A DNA stretch of 64,000 nucleotides from Isoetes taiwanensis (lineage: Eukaryota > Streptophyta > Lycopodiopsida > Isoetales > Isoetaceae): the NCBI GenBank assembly GCA_021234155.1, contig JAJEKV010000002.1, forward strand, positions 20,042,480-20,106,479, written 5' to 3'. Made by a program: the position numbers and the translations under genes. Positions 1 to 12,329 of the stretch are shown here, one piece after another; positions within the stretch are counted from its first letter, which is position 1; each line of letters begins with the position of its first letter. The notes below the pieces were generated by a model. The model searched no databases and was not told where the DNA came from. It was given only the letters and a program-made list of their open reading frames with translations.

Positions 1-3000
1 TACAATCATGGTTAAAACCCATTTTTGTGTGATTTGTTTTTACTTTAGTAATGGGTGCCTAAAGTGTTTCTACATAAGTATGGTTGTATTCACAATACTT
101 ACAACGCTTCTTAGCTATAGTTGAGAAGGAATGAGAAGAGAAATAGTAGAAGAGATAAGGACTTAAGTGGTTGCTTATTCTTTTACTTTAGTTCTTGTCA
201 ATCCCCAAATTTTACATCATTGGCATCTTCTTGGATGCCATAGTAAAAATGGTTGTTCTTATATATCAGTTCTTAGCTTTTGAGATATAGCAATGTTGGC
301 TATGAGCCAAATATCATAGGCTTTAGTATGCATGGCTTTCATATGTTGCCTAGCTTTGTGCTATCATAATCCTTTGATGTGCCATGAGCTCATGTGTTAG
401 GCTTTAGTAGCGCAGGTATGTTGTGTTATTAAGTAAGTGGTGGTGTTTTCATAAATAAATTGCCTATGCAAAGGTAGGTATATTGACCAAGAGCCCGGTA
501 TAATAAAAACAATGCAAGAGAGTGCTTTTACAATTGTGTATATGCAAATGCAAGGTTCTTTTTGGCTGTTCGGCTGGCTCACCCTAGCGAGGTTGTGAGG
601 AAATGGGAATATGCAATCAATATCCCTCAATGGAAGGCCTAGGATTTGTGGAGAGGGTGGGATCTCGGTCACCGAATAATGATGGCCGTGAGTTAGTAGC
701 AACATAAAAAGATATCGCTCCTCAGTAATTTGTTTCTAATTGAACTCATGGGAATATTTCAGGAATGGTAAATTTGCATGAAATCAAAGATTCCCCTACT
801 TTTCCCTTGGTTTAGAAATTGAGAATCGAACTCGATTTTTTGTCTCAATCCTACGCATCGATTGCATCGAGTCGCGGACTTTGTGATTCCTCACCGCTTG
901 GGGAGTTCTCAGAGGCGTGTGTGAGGTCGAATCGCTGCATGCATGGCCTCGTATATACAAAGTTGCCAATCTATTAAAAGTCGCCTTCAACCAAATTCCA
1001 ATCATTCCTCCATTGAGTTTCTATCTTACTTTGATTTAAAGGGCAATCCTCTCAAGGCGGCTACAATCACTATAAAATAGAAAAATGTTCAAGATCCATA
1101 TAACCTATGCTAGGCCTCATACAACCATGGTTAACCCATTTTTTGGTAGGATTTGGCTTTATTCTCCAATCATGTTTATGTTTACGCCTCCATCTTTCGA
1201 AAAGATCATGAGAGGTCCTTTTTAGTTAGAGGTTGCTACCATTATAGATCCTAAGCACAATCATATATAAATAAATATTTTTCCAATAGATAACTTTATT
1301 TTCTCATAACTCCGCTCATAGGACTTATTAGAAAGATATTATTATCTAGCCGAAAGCTTATGGTGGCTCAAAGTTCAAAACATGCTAGCACAAAGGGGGT
1401 TAAAGGTTGTTAAGCCTAACTTGTTCGCAATGAAAGCAGAAAGAAGATGGAGCAGCTAAAGGAGGCCAGTACATCGCTGTTTCTCGTGGATTATGCAATA
1501 TCCCTAACTGTTTTTGTATCCCTACTCTTCTAACAAATTTCGCGTGATGCATCCACGCATAATAGGTATATAGGCTCTCGGCTAAATCGGGTTCTAAATC
1601 ATACTTAAATCATGAGATTAAATCACAATTCGAAAAATGCCAAAAAATTCTTCTTTGTTGCTAAATAAGGAGAAGTTTAAAGGTAGGCTAAACTAATCTG
1701 TTCCAAGAGATTACTACTTTTGATATCCCATATTGTTCTTCAAGTTCTCAAGTGACAATCAATAATTCTTATCGCACTGTGAGATATTCTTTCAAAATCA
1801 TTAGAAAAACCTACCGCTATATCTAGCATTATAACAGGTTTTTTGTTAGTTTTATATACGCTTTTTGGCATGGTTTTCCTATGATTTTAGTGTGTTGTAT
1901 CTTATCAGCTATATTAAATAGTATTTCTAGAGAGGGGCTTTTTGGAGCATTGAACCTGACTACTCAAGAATCTAACTACATATTTGACCTCTTCATTCAT
2001 ATGCATGAAACTGAAAAGTTCTCCAAAAGTTTTGGTGGTGTTGTTAATGATCCAATTCCTCGTTGATCCGGCCTTGGCTCCTGGCCTTCATTCAACAGAT
2101 TCGTATGCCAGAGTATTGTCATTTTTCGCTGCTAACAATGTTTCTTCTTCGCTCTCTTCTTCTTCTTCTTTTTCTTTCTTTTTTTTAATTGTGTAAGCCG
2201 TATGGCAAATGCCATAGTACACATGAGTCTATGTTGGCATGTTGCTATCCCATATTTAAATATTGCTTAGAGTTGTATCTAAAATTTAACAAGGCTATTC
2301 ACCTTGGGCATGCCTTACCCTTATGTAAATACTACAATCTATATTCTTATAGGATTTTGCATGCATGCATGTTATATATTTGTTGTTTGGCAGCAAAAAG
2401 GCAAAAAAAGGTTTGTATGTGATAGTTCCTCACGTTTGAGTGTTCCTAATTTTCCTTTGAAAAAGCTCTCGTGATTTTATGTCATGCCACTTGTAGCTTT
2501 TTATTTCCATGCATATATGGCTTTATTCCTATGGTCTTTGGAAAAAGAGACTTCTTTGGCTACGAATCGAAAGTTGCTTTTCCTCATTACATTTGGGTAA
2601 TGTAGAAGTGAAAAATCCAAAGCTACGTAAATGGATATGCCTACTTACTTACAAAAATGTGTTATATTTATCAGATCAAGTAGCTTGCCAAATTTGGAAG
2701 CTTGCCTCATAGATGGAGAGACTTTCCTTCCAAGCATAGATTCTCAAGGTAAAATATGAGTCATTGGCAGCCTAATGCATACCTTATATAGATTTAAATG
2801 AATATGGATGTTCTCATAAGGCGTAAACCTATCTTAAGATTTCCATATCCCGAAAGTAATTAATTATGCAAATAGCTACAACCCACACAAGCAAGTGGTT
2901 TTTCCCGCCGCTGTATACAGTAAGGCGTGATAAAGATTATATAGATGCCGCTTAATCTGCATTACAAGTTACAGCAGATTTCCCCTCGAAAAGCCTCTTT

Positions 3001-4489
3001 GCCATGAGGCGTAGCCCTTACTCATGCGATGCACGATGCTCTGCATGAGGCGCCTTTGTATGAGGCATAAGGGTATGACCATGACGTATGCCTTATACTT
3101 AAGCATATGAAGACATGCAAAAAGGTTTGCTATCCTGCTTTCTAAATCCAAAAGCTATGAGATTATCATACAAAATCTCTTTTTGCTCTTACCGTGGATA
3201 GCATGTTTCGCATTAACCAAAGTTTAAATAGATTTATTCTCGCTTCATTTGGTCATATACATCCTGGAGCAATATCCGTAGATATTTCTGGCCTCATACT
3301 ACATACCCATTTTTCTCATTTAATTAATGGGCAAAGAGAATACAAATGAAGGAATCGGTAGGCTTCATTGCATCTTTTATTCTTTGCTAAGCATTACCAT
3401 TTCTTATATGCTAACGTAGTATTGATCGGGCCTTCTGTGTACTGTGCCTCTTCCCTTTCTATCTTTCTTGTTTGTGGAATTAGTTGGGTTTTATTAAGAA
3501 TGGACGAGAACATATATTGGAAGGAGTTTCCATCCAAGTTCTATATGGCTTTTACTCTTTACTATGATGATGAAATCTAACTTGTATAAGTAGAGAAGCT
3601 TTTCTACATTATCTACATCAAAAGAGATAGCACATGTCAAGTAATATCATTTTTATTTTTTCAAGCTCATATTTCATAATAATGGATCAAATCAGAAAGT
3701 GTATATGGATCTCCTAAACATTATAGTTGTTCTTAGTCTCATCCCCACTTATCCCTCTTGTTTCAAAGTATATCTCACATTTTGCTAGATTACTGCGCCT
3801 TTTAAGGGCAATTTTAAAGCCTTGAAATGAAAAGTCCTCAGTACATAATATATGAGAGTTTTTGGGGAGTAGGAAGTGCTTCAGGTTATGAATATAAAAT
3901 AGCTCGAAAGTATATTAGATTGATCTCACAACAACATTTAATTGTTTCAAAGTATGATAGAAATACAAAGGTGTTGTTCTTAATCATATGGTCTATATCA
4001 GGATATATCTCGCTTTTAAAAGATTGGATATGGTTAAATATATAGGTTATGGACTAAGTACTTGATGTCTAAAGATAAAGTGAAAGGCTAATCAAGGATC
4101 ATGATCCTAGTATGGATCGATAATAATACTACATCGTGATTGACTCTGCGTAGGATGCCAAGCCATTGCCAAAGGTAAGCTTTTGCTATGGTGCTAAAGG
4201 TGGACTGATTTTTTTTTTGAAGGACGAAGCCAAAAAGTTTTTAATCGAGAAAAAGTACAAATTTATGTCTCATCTCACCGCAAGCACACAAAGATGCCAA
4301 TGTGGAGCACGAGCCCGGGAGCACAAATGTACTTACCTGCACAGGAGACTAATGATAAGACCAATTAAGATATCGAATCCGTGATGCCTCCACCGCCTCC
4401 GAAGCCAAGGGAGGAAATACCTATGGGGCCGCCAATATCTTTTCCGCCACCACAACACTGTGGTGCGTGATGAATAACACCGCGGTGCG
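1..4489. other. AT-rich intergenic DNA without recognisable genes
   Basis: No open frame here resembles a known protein. The longest run is about 100 codons, on the minus strand at 397-705, with low-information composition. I see no tRNA, no splice-consistent exon series and no LTR similarity until about 4,490. Small local structures are a pyrimidine microsatellite at 2,141-2,187, a 'gcatgcatgcatg' run at 2,359-2,371 and a few 'catgaggc' words near 3,003-3,070. The stretch may hold older transposon debris too decayed to read by eye. Confidence 0.6.
2141..2187 (+). repeat. Pyrimidine-rich (ttc/ct)n microsatellite
   Basis: About 47 bases made almost only of T and C, mostly 'ttc' and 'tct' words ending in an uninterrupted T run. 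This is a simple sequence repeat. It lies in AT-rich DNA with no gene nearby that I can identify. Confidence 0.8.
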
Positions 4490-5850
4490 ATGAACAAGCA
4501 TGTCATAAAGATGATTTTGCCTATCTCAAAGTGTGCATAGTGAGGGCGGATGTGGAGTGGGACTACCTTCTATTGTCTTGCAGGCGTGCCAAATCAATGC
4601 TATGCGCGTTATACTGGTATCTTGAGGCCCCTTCAGCTAAGATATCAGCTTTGATTCCTCTTTGAGTCCGAGCCTCTCTCCGTGGTAGCCAGCTTTTTGC
4701 CATGGAGAGTTATTTCCCTTCGTGGTATATGGATGTATTGTCTTTCCGTGATGATGATGGATGGGCCACCCTTCGCGGGTGGTATACACATTTTGGCATG
4801 ATTATTGTATGCTAACGTGATATGTATGCTTTCGGCCAGATAGGATTTCCCATAGAGGACGGGACGTAATGATTCTCCGTTCGCCTTACACTTCACATCC
4901 TAAGTGGGTCCGAAAGTAATGACAGAGGGCCTTACCATGGTGATGTAGTCGCCATGGGAGGGGAATCAGATCTATACTATGGGAGCATCATATAGACTGA
5001 GCTGGCCATATTAAAGCATATCGTGGCATGGTTTTGCGGACCAAAATCATTGTGACCGACCATAGTCTAACTCGGCAGAAGGCCGACTCGTGACTTTCTC
5101 CTAGGTTAAAATAGCCAAACTCAGAGTTAGCATGTTACTGGCCTAGTCGAGAGGAATGACCTAGTGTAGGAGAGTGTTCTCTAATGGAGCCAAGTATACT
5201 GGCGAAGAAGTGGAGTCGAGGTTGAGCTTTGTAGCCATAACTCTCCATGTAGCTCCTGGATCGACTTGTGATTTTGTTCCAACTTCCGCCGTAGCGCGGG
5301 TCCAAATACCCTAGGGAGTCGCCATCCGGCAAAGAATGTATTAAGAAGGGGCTCAAAACTAACCTCAAGCCTCAAGTTTGGGCGCTTTAGAATCCAAATG
5401 TATTAACGTGATAACCTGACCGTGATTCAAGCAAGATATATATTTCCACCGTGATAAAATAATTTAAAAAAAGTTTCAATTTTTTTTAAAACTCAAAAGT
5501 AAAGAGAGAGACCTTTCTTTTCTCGCTTTATGCTCCCACCCATCTACTCCTAGCCACCGCTATAGCCACCTAACTCGAAGCCTATATACTCTACATCTTT
5601 TTTTTACTTCTAAGCATTCACTCAACCCTTAGCCTCATTTTCCGCCTCCTTCCATCCAAGCAAGGCTAAATACTTATGTCTGGCGGTTCATACCAAAGGC
5701 ACCTTTGAGCCTTGCAACTTACTAAGCCCTCGATGACAGCCTCGCTGGGAGAGCAGCACTTAGCTACCGGCGACCCATGGTCAGCCCTTTCCAAATGATT
5801 TGCGCAATGTTTCAAGATGGCCTTAGGATACCCCATCATCATCCCATTTT
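4490..5850 (+). mobile_element. Truncated LTR fragment of the Element 1/2 family
   Basis: This stretch repeats, in the same order, blocks of the long terminal repeat that begins at 5,987. The 4,510-4,560 block (aaagtgtgca, then gggcggatg) matches 7,085-7,110. The block around 4,660-4,860 matches 7,190-7,370. The block at 5,230-5,340 (ccataact, then gtagctcctgga, then aaatacccta) matches 7,735-7,815. The A/T-homopolymer stretch and following 'tagccacc' words at 5,460-5,600 match 7,955-8,160. Both the LTR start and the far end are missing, so this is a fragment, older than or separate from Element 1, lying directly upstream of it. The left edge is approximate. Confidence 0.6.
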
Positions 5851-5986
5851 CCATCTCTCCTGAAATGCTTCTTGATTGCTTAACCTCTTACTACAGACAT
5901 ATACTATAGCTCTGTTAAACTTGACTATGTGTAATGGTGCCGGGTCAAGTTCTACCCACTTGGAGTGTGAAGTCCCTCAAGAGGAG

Positions 5987-8900
5987 TGCGATCGCTCTGC
6001 ATTTATACGGATAATGATAATAATATATCGACACGCCGCAGACGCCTACCATGTGGGGTATTTTTGACATTGACGAAGGGATTAATTTAGCTATGCTAAA
6101 TTAAATTCATTACGATAATTATCCAATTGTTTGAATTGGACTAATCGGGCTATTTAGGGGAGCTTACCCGGCTAACTCGGACACACAAGATGGGAAGTTC
6201 CAATTTGGGTCATCAATTGACCCCTAGCCCCGACATTGGATTCCCAAAAAATCGATCAAGAGGAGCAGCTATACTGAAAGGCCCACCTTGCTAAGCCTTT
6301 TATGTGTGTCCAAAGCCGAGCCACGCCAAGTCCAGTGGAAGATGGAAGCACCAAATGACAAATCTGACCCAAAGCAGGGAACTCGTGGGTGGTTAGTGTT
6401 TTGATATTTTTAGAGTAGCATGGGTAATTTGTTGTGTTCATTTCTTCTTCAGGCTATGAATTCGTAGAGGGAACCAAACCTTTGACTGCAAAGATGAGTT
6501 CTCTTTATTTTTTATTCTGGGTCTTGCTCTTAAAGGATGGTGGATTGATAGTTCTTTTTGCCAGTGTATTACTTCCTCGAAAATGTAGGAATTAAAGGGG
6601 TAGAGAGACCTCGGTTTCGGGCGTTAGTAGTGGCGCCCTAGCAATCCCTCAGATTTCATTAGCTACCAGGCACAAGAGACCACCGAGTCGTGTGGGATGC
6701 TATGAATTGCTTAGCACCTATAAGGGACGTAGCAGAAGTGGGGTGGGTCTTCTACCTAACATAAAAAGGCTCCCAGGACTCCTAAGGTGGGCTAGGGCCT
6801 GGGAGCAACTGGCCACGAGGGCCGCATGGGTCCCCACACTCCCCGGGTGCGCAGGTATGACTCCGTATAAGGCACCCTTCCGTAGCTTTTGAGAGATTGC
6901 GTAGGTGAGTGTTCGTATGGCGGGTCACCGATGCAAAGACGTGATTCTAGCCTTCCACCCATGGAACCACTGCGGATCCCGGAAGGTGACACTTCCCCGA
7001 CCCGCCTCTACCTGGACGGGGCTTCATGAACCTTCTAGAGTCTCAAGGATCCTAACGCCATGTGCGATGATTGAATTCACTTGCAAAGTGTGCACAGAGG
7101 GGCGGATGGGAGGATAAACCCTAGCCGGCGCGCTCTATGCCTAACGCCATGTCAAGACCTATCACGCCGACCTCTAGACCTAGCCACCATCCTCAATCGG
7201 AGTCCGGAAAGCCGTGGTAGAACCATGGATGGGGTGTTTTTCCCTAGTATTAAATGCATATTCTTTCGTTGTCACTTGATTGATGTGCCACCCAATGCAG
7301 GTAAATTACATATGATTATGATGCTAACCTTGTATTCATGCTTCCGCTATATAGGAGCCCCTACTGGCTAAGGCGTAAATACCGACTCTCCGTGGTCCTT
7401 CACTTGAGCATCTTGAGTAGATGGCCCGAAGCTAGACTCCGAGGGCCCCGCCACCAGAGTTGGTTGCCATGGGAGGGAAAGTCCCCGTGATGTATACGTC
7501 CGGTGTCGATAAGTGTTCGCCAGTGGAGCCGCTGGTATCGAGCCGGAGTTCCTAAGCATTCTCGAATCATAGAATCACTCAAACCCTAACTCAAGTAGTC
7601 TTAGGTTAGGAGGGGAGTTGGGGTTAGTGTGTTTTGCTAGAAATTTTCAGATGTTTGGTTTTGTGCTAGTTAATGTAGTATTGCAAGTTCTTAAGAGATT
7701 TAGGGCGCATTGGAGGACCCAAGCTTGGAAGGGCTATAACTTTCTCAGAGGTAGCTCCTGGATGAAGCGAAAATGACTCCAATGGATCTGCACCTCCTAA
7801 ATACCCTATAGGGGCACGCCTCCCCGAGGGCTGAACGCCAACAAGCAGCCGAAGGTCAAAAGTGCTGGGCGCCATTGCCGTCCGAGGTACGTATATCTCG
7901 CGAGTTAGAGCGATAACGCCAAGTAGTTCTATACGCCTGGCATAGATTTTTATACGCCAATTTAAAAAAAAGTTTGAAAATTTACAAAAAGTTAAAAGTT
8001 AAAATTCAAATTTGAGCTTCATTTTTTTAAAAAAAAGAAGTGTGTTTCTTTGCATCTACTTCCTACTGCCATAGCCGTACTTGACTAGAGCCTCTACTTC
8101 CCCATAGCTGACCTCCATACCTGGCCACCCCCGTGAGATCTATCCTAACCCTAGCCACCCCTAGCCCACTCTGTTTAAGCCGAAATGCTCTACCTTCCCC
8201 TCCCTTAAGGTCCATCGCCATAGCTATGATGCCGCCAGTCAAGTCAGGGATCACGACCTGCAAAGAAGATGAACGCCTTCCAAACCGCTTAGAAGGCCCT
8301 ATTAGAGTATCTTCAAGGAAACCCTAAGTGATTGACACACTGCTTCTAGACATTCTTGTAAAACATTTCCACCAAGGCCGTAAGAATCCTTAATTTAATC
8401 TTTCCCCATTTTCCTCTAAATGCACGCCTCATGAAGCTTTTTAGCATGCTTGCATCATCAGAAAGTACTGAACGCCCGGGCCCTTGGTAAGTGAATCGGC
8501 CAAGCTTCTGGCCCTCCCCAGGAAGATCCTCATTTAACTCATCCTTGAATGAAAATGCTGATTCAACACCTTGCTAGGGCAGGTGAAGACTCCCTTCAAG
8601 AATAGCTAGTGCCCTACCGTAAGAGCTGCCAATGGGGCTTTCTATTATTATTATCTCGTAAAGGCCATGTACTTATGTACAGGACCATTGGCAACCTTCC
8701 CACCTTTTTGGAAACGTACTTTTATAGTTTTGTTTTTGAAAATGTTCCACCTAGCCACCCTGTGAGCTTATGGACCTTGTGTAAGCGGGATACAAGGGCC
8801 TGTGACTTCAAGAAGTGAGATTGCTACGCAAGCTGCTTACCAAAGAGGGCCCAGCCACAGAGAGAGAGGCTTCAGAAGAAGAGAGGAGGATGCCCAAACC

Positions 8901-9990
8901 AAAGAAGGAAATCCAAAGAAATGGATCAGCAGGAGGACAAAGCAAGACAGGGGACTGTAATGTTGATCAAAGCAGCAGGATCAAAAATGTTGATCAAAAA
9001 TGCTGACCCAACGGCGGATCACCGTAACGCTGACTTCAGCAGCAGGATCAACACATGTAGATCAGTATGAGCGCCAAGAATAGAAGGATAGAGGGCTATT
9101 AGAAAGAGGAAGAATACAAAACCTATAAAGGGGTGTGGATTATAAGACTGATTGCAGAGGGATGCCACCATTGCTAAGAAAATAGACGGCCAAATGACAA
9201 AGGAAAGTAGAGTAGTTCACAATGCAAGTAAAGCATCCGGGACAATCAAGTGCGAAATCCATCCCAATTTTGAAGCAAAACCATCAGTTACCAAGCCCTA
9301 TATAGATTTCGACACGTGAGGCTCTTCCGTGAGATACGTGGCATCGTAAGACTATCGTTTACCGATTCGCCTCCCTTTTCAGCCGTGGGCTCGTCGGGAA
9401 ATTGCCCAGAATTTAAAAACCTAATCTCGAGGTTCCAAGCCTTTGCAATCCTTGACTCGAGGTCAGCGAGGCTTCACTTACAGAGATTTTGAGTGCCGAC
9501 GCCAACTTCAAGGCCAGGTATCTACAGTGCAAAAGAGGGTTACTATAATGCCTATGACCTCCAAATTTAGCAATTAAGGATCCAGGGGAGTTTCTTGACT
9601 AGGCTTACTTCCTTCTTCTCATATGTAAAATTATCGTGGAACATACCTATGTACATTCTCTTTTTTTTGAAATTGTCAATATGTAAAAGTGCACGTTTTT
9701 TTTCCGCCACAGGTATTTGAATATAAATTCATTAGTTAAATAATAACTTTTAATAATAATGCTCAGAAACGTACGAAAGTAAAGGCCCTTTTTGGCCATT
9801 AGGGTTTCATTTCCTCTGCCTACTGGGCTTTCCTCCTTCTTGGCGCTCTTCATCCTTATGGCTCACCCAACCCCTTCATAAATGGAATTTGATGATGGAG
9901 TAGAACACTCGGGACCCTCAAGGGTCCCTTTGATCTTCTTCTTCTCAATTTTATCTCCTCCCAGCAAGTAGTAGACCTCAGTATCTCTAA
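5987..9990 (+). repeat. 5' LTR of Element 1 (minimum extent)
   Basis: The start is set by matching to the 3' LTRs that begin at 17,680 and 52,970 right after polypurine tracts; all share a 'gacgctccaagcatttatac'-like opening followed by a 'ttgac(att)' and 'aaattaa' block. Further shared blocks are the 'caccaggcacaagagaccacc' region near 6,665 and the 'ttgagcatctt' region near 7,402. The Element 2 3' LTR (after 52,970) also contains the counterpart of 9,380-9,990, including an AT block at 9,729-9,760. The LTR is therefore at least about 4.0 kb, unusually long. The 3' end could lie further right, up to about 12,200, because Elements 1 and 2 stay alignable throughout and no clear primer-binding site was found. 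Confidence 0.6.
8922..9066 (+). repeat. Short imperfect direct repeats around 'gttgatca' / 'agcaggatca'
   Basis: Inside the LTR the words 'aatgttgatcaaa' (8,959 and 8,996), 'agcaggatcaa' (8,973 and 9,042) and the looser 'ggatcagcagg' (8,923) recur at short intervals. The equivalent stretch of Element 2 (about 22,535-22,610) keeps only a few 'gttgatc' words. It looks like a local expansion in this copy; no function can be assigned. Confidence 0.5.
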
Positions 9991-12320
9991 ATATGCAAAG
10001 ATCCCATTACGCTTTCCCTTCAGCCTAACACAAGGAAAGGAGGATTTTACCTCGCATGTGTCTACAACGCAGGATGACTGCAGCCTTTTACCTCACTTCC
10101 ACACCCTCGCCTCCATGTTAGGGGTGATGAGTATCTCTGAATGTCATAAAGGGCATAAGGAGGCGCAGGGACTCCACCACCTCCCATCACTCATAGATCG
10201 AAACTTGTTTTGAGGTTCGATTTGCAATCGCCATCATTATGGACCGGTGATATCGAGGACGAGGAGATAATCACCGAAAGCATTCCTCTATGCCCTGCAC
10301 TTCCCGACTCCTAAGACTTACCAAGTCATTGCATTTGCTGCATCTGCACGCTCCAGTAGCTGAAAGTAGCTACCGGTGGTGCCTAGGAAGAGATAAAGCC
10401 CCTCAAACTCAAGGGCCTAACCTCCCTTCCTACCGCATCGCGTGGAATAACCAAGAGAGTACCTAATCCTGTAATATTACAATGTGGGCCTACCGCGATT
10501 ATTGCCGAGCATGCAAGCTCTATGGAGGTCCTATGATCTGCCGTAGCACCGCTGTGATGACTTCCCTGATTTTTTGTATAACGCCTGCTGTGTTCACAAG
10601 TCGCAGGACTTGCCAGCATATCGCTGCCAGAAAGCTGGGCTGTGAGCCCGCTGAGGCCCTTGTCACTCGCCAGCTTTTATTGATCGACATAATCAAATTC
10701 TCCAGAGGAGCATTTCATAGCCCATGCTCTCTCCTTCTCAGACGCATGTATTGCAAGTCACTCATGGGAGGTATAGATGAAGAGGAGGAAGACCTTTGGG
10801 ACACCCAAGGTAAGTCTTAGGGAGATGTGATATAAGGGTTGGCTGCGTAATGTGAGAGGATCCCCGCTAACTTGAAAGAGAAGCTGAGACCCCTAGGATC
10901 CCTAAATTAGGGCAGGCAAATGGGCAACCATGTGACCCGATTCCTTCCCTCTCCTAAAGGTGTGAGTCCTATTCTTCCAAGAACCTGGGCAGTGGCCTCT
11001 CTTCCTCTCAAGTATATCTTGGTGGCACTCTCGTACACATCCACTCCTGGTGCCATAAGAGAAGATTGATTATCAGTCGCCCCACCACCATTACCTTGGT
11101 CCAAGAGATTTGGCTATATCGAGATTGGGCGACGCTAAAAAACGCAATATAAGGCCTTGTGGCTGCGACTTTGGCCACCGCTACTCACCGTGTGAGGCAA
11201 GCAGCAAGCAGCCTCGAGCCGCTCTCTCTCTCGCTTAAGTAGGCCCTCCTCAGTATACTTTGGTGATAAGGCCATCACTTCACCTCCCTATGGACGGTAA
11301 GAGAGAGGAGGAGACCCAGCTTCTAGACAATTCTTCTTCTATTTTATTTATTACGACCTCAGACTCCAGTACGCTTGTAAATTTTGATTTTGATAGCCAT
11401 CCCAATATATGTGTCATTGTCTTATGACTTATGACTATTGTATCAGTCAATACAATAGTATTGTTTCTTCCATGATACTTCCTTGTAACTATTAGAGTTT
11501 CGAAAGTGTAAGAAACCTGTCTTACATTGTAATTTTATTCTCGGCTCTCTTGGCATTTCCAGGGACTCAAGAATATGAAGAAAGAATCATCACCAACCGA
11601 TACGACGATGATCCAGGCCTCCCGACAAGATTACTACCAACGATATGGGGAGTAACGGAGCTGACTTGATTATGAGGTAGGGGAACCCGCAAGTAAGAGG
11701 GAGAGCCTTATGATCCAAATTTAAAGGCTTCAAGCAGAAGTTAACATCTCCGTGAGGCCTTGAAGACTTTACAAACTCTCTCTTCGCCGAATATGGGATT
11801 ATCATCGACATGACAAGGCATGAAGTTTTTGCCGACGCAATCCATCACTCTAGGCAGACATTTCTATGCTAAGGAGGCTCTTTAATCTCCCTTTATCATT
11901 AGCCCCCATCAGCTTAGATCTCACACACCCCCGCATATTGTCCAAAGTTCGGGCTCGCTAAGCAAGTTAGTCGAGTCAGACGTAGAGCGCCGCTCGCTTA
12001 CTCTATCTTGTACCCTTTGGCGCGAACCCTAGGTCCTGGCCCCCAGCTTTTCTTCTATGCTTACGCAGATTATACACCATCAGATTCCCCTCTCACAGAT
12101 ATATCACTTTAAGTTTTGTCACTACCAAGGTAATGATCTCTAATGTAATGACTGCTCCTAATTTATAATAAAGATCTTTTCTATTGTAATTTCTATATTT
12201 ACTCTCTCTCTCTAAAATACTATCCCAAATGGGATTTCTTTTGTGGACTTGATGTCACTATAATTCTCCTTTACACTTTTTATTATGTTCAATATATAGA
12301 TCGCATCGTGCAATCTCAAG
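9991..12320 (+). other. Leader of Element 1 between LTR and gag
   Basis: This 2.3-kb stretch is alignable with 23,561-25,740 of Element 2, for example 'gagcccgctgaggccc' at 10,643 against 'gagcccgctgagactc' at 24,173, and 'gggactcaagaatatgaag' at 11,562 against 25,048. The part at 11,562-11,810 is well conserved between the two copies and, read in the frame GTQEYEER, is rich in charged and aromatic residues. It could be an amino-terminal gag exon or a conserved untranslated leader. A T/A-rich stretch at 12,150-12,290 with 'aataaagatc' precedes gag and may include the true LTR end. No primer-binding site was recognised. Confidence 0.5.
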
Positions 12321-12329
12321 CATTCTCAC

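Noticed and set aside
2990-3080. Several 'catgaggc' words and possible inverted repeat
   Set aside because: Too short and irregular to call a repeat array or transposon end.
9380-9420. 'gggctcgtcgggaaattg' considered as primer-binding site next to an LTR end
   Set aside because: The counterpart occurs inside the 3' LTR of Element 2 (about 54,675), so it belongs to the LTR rather than just after it.
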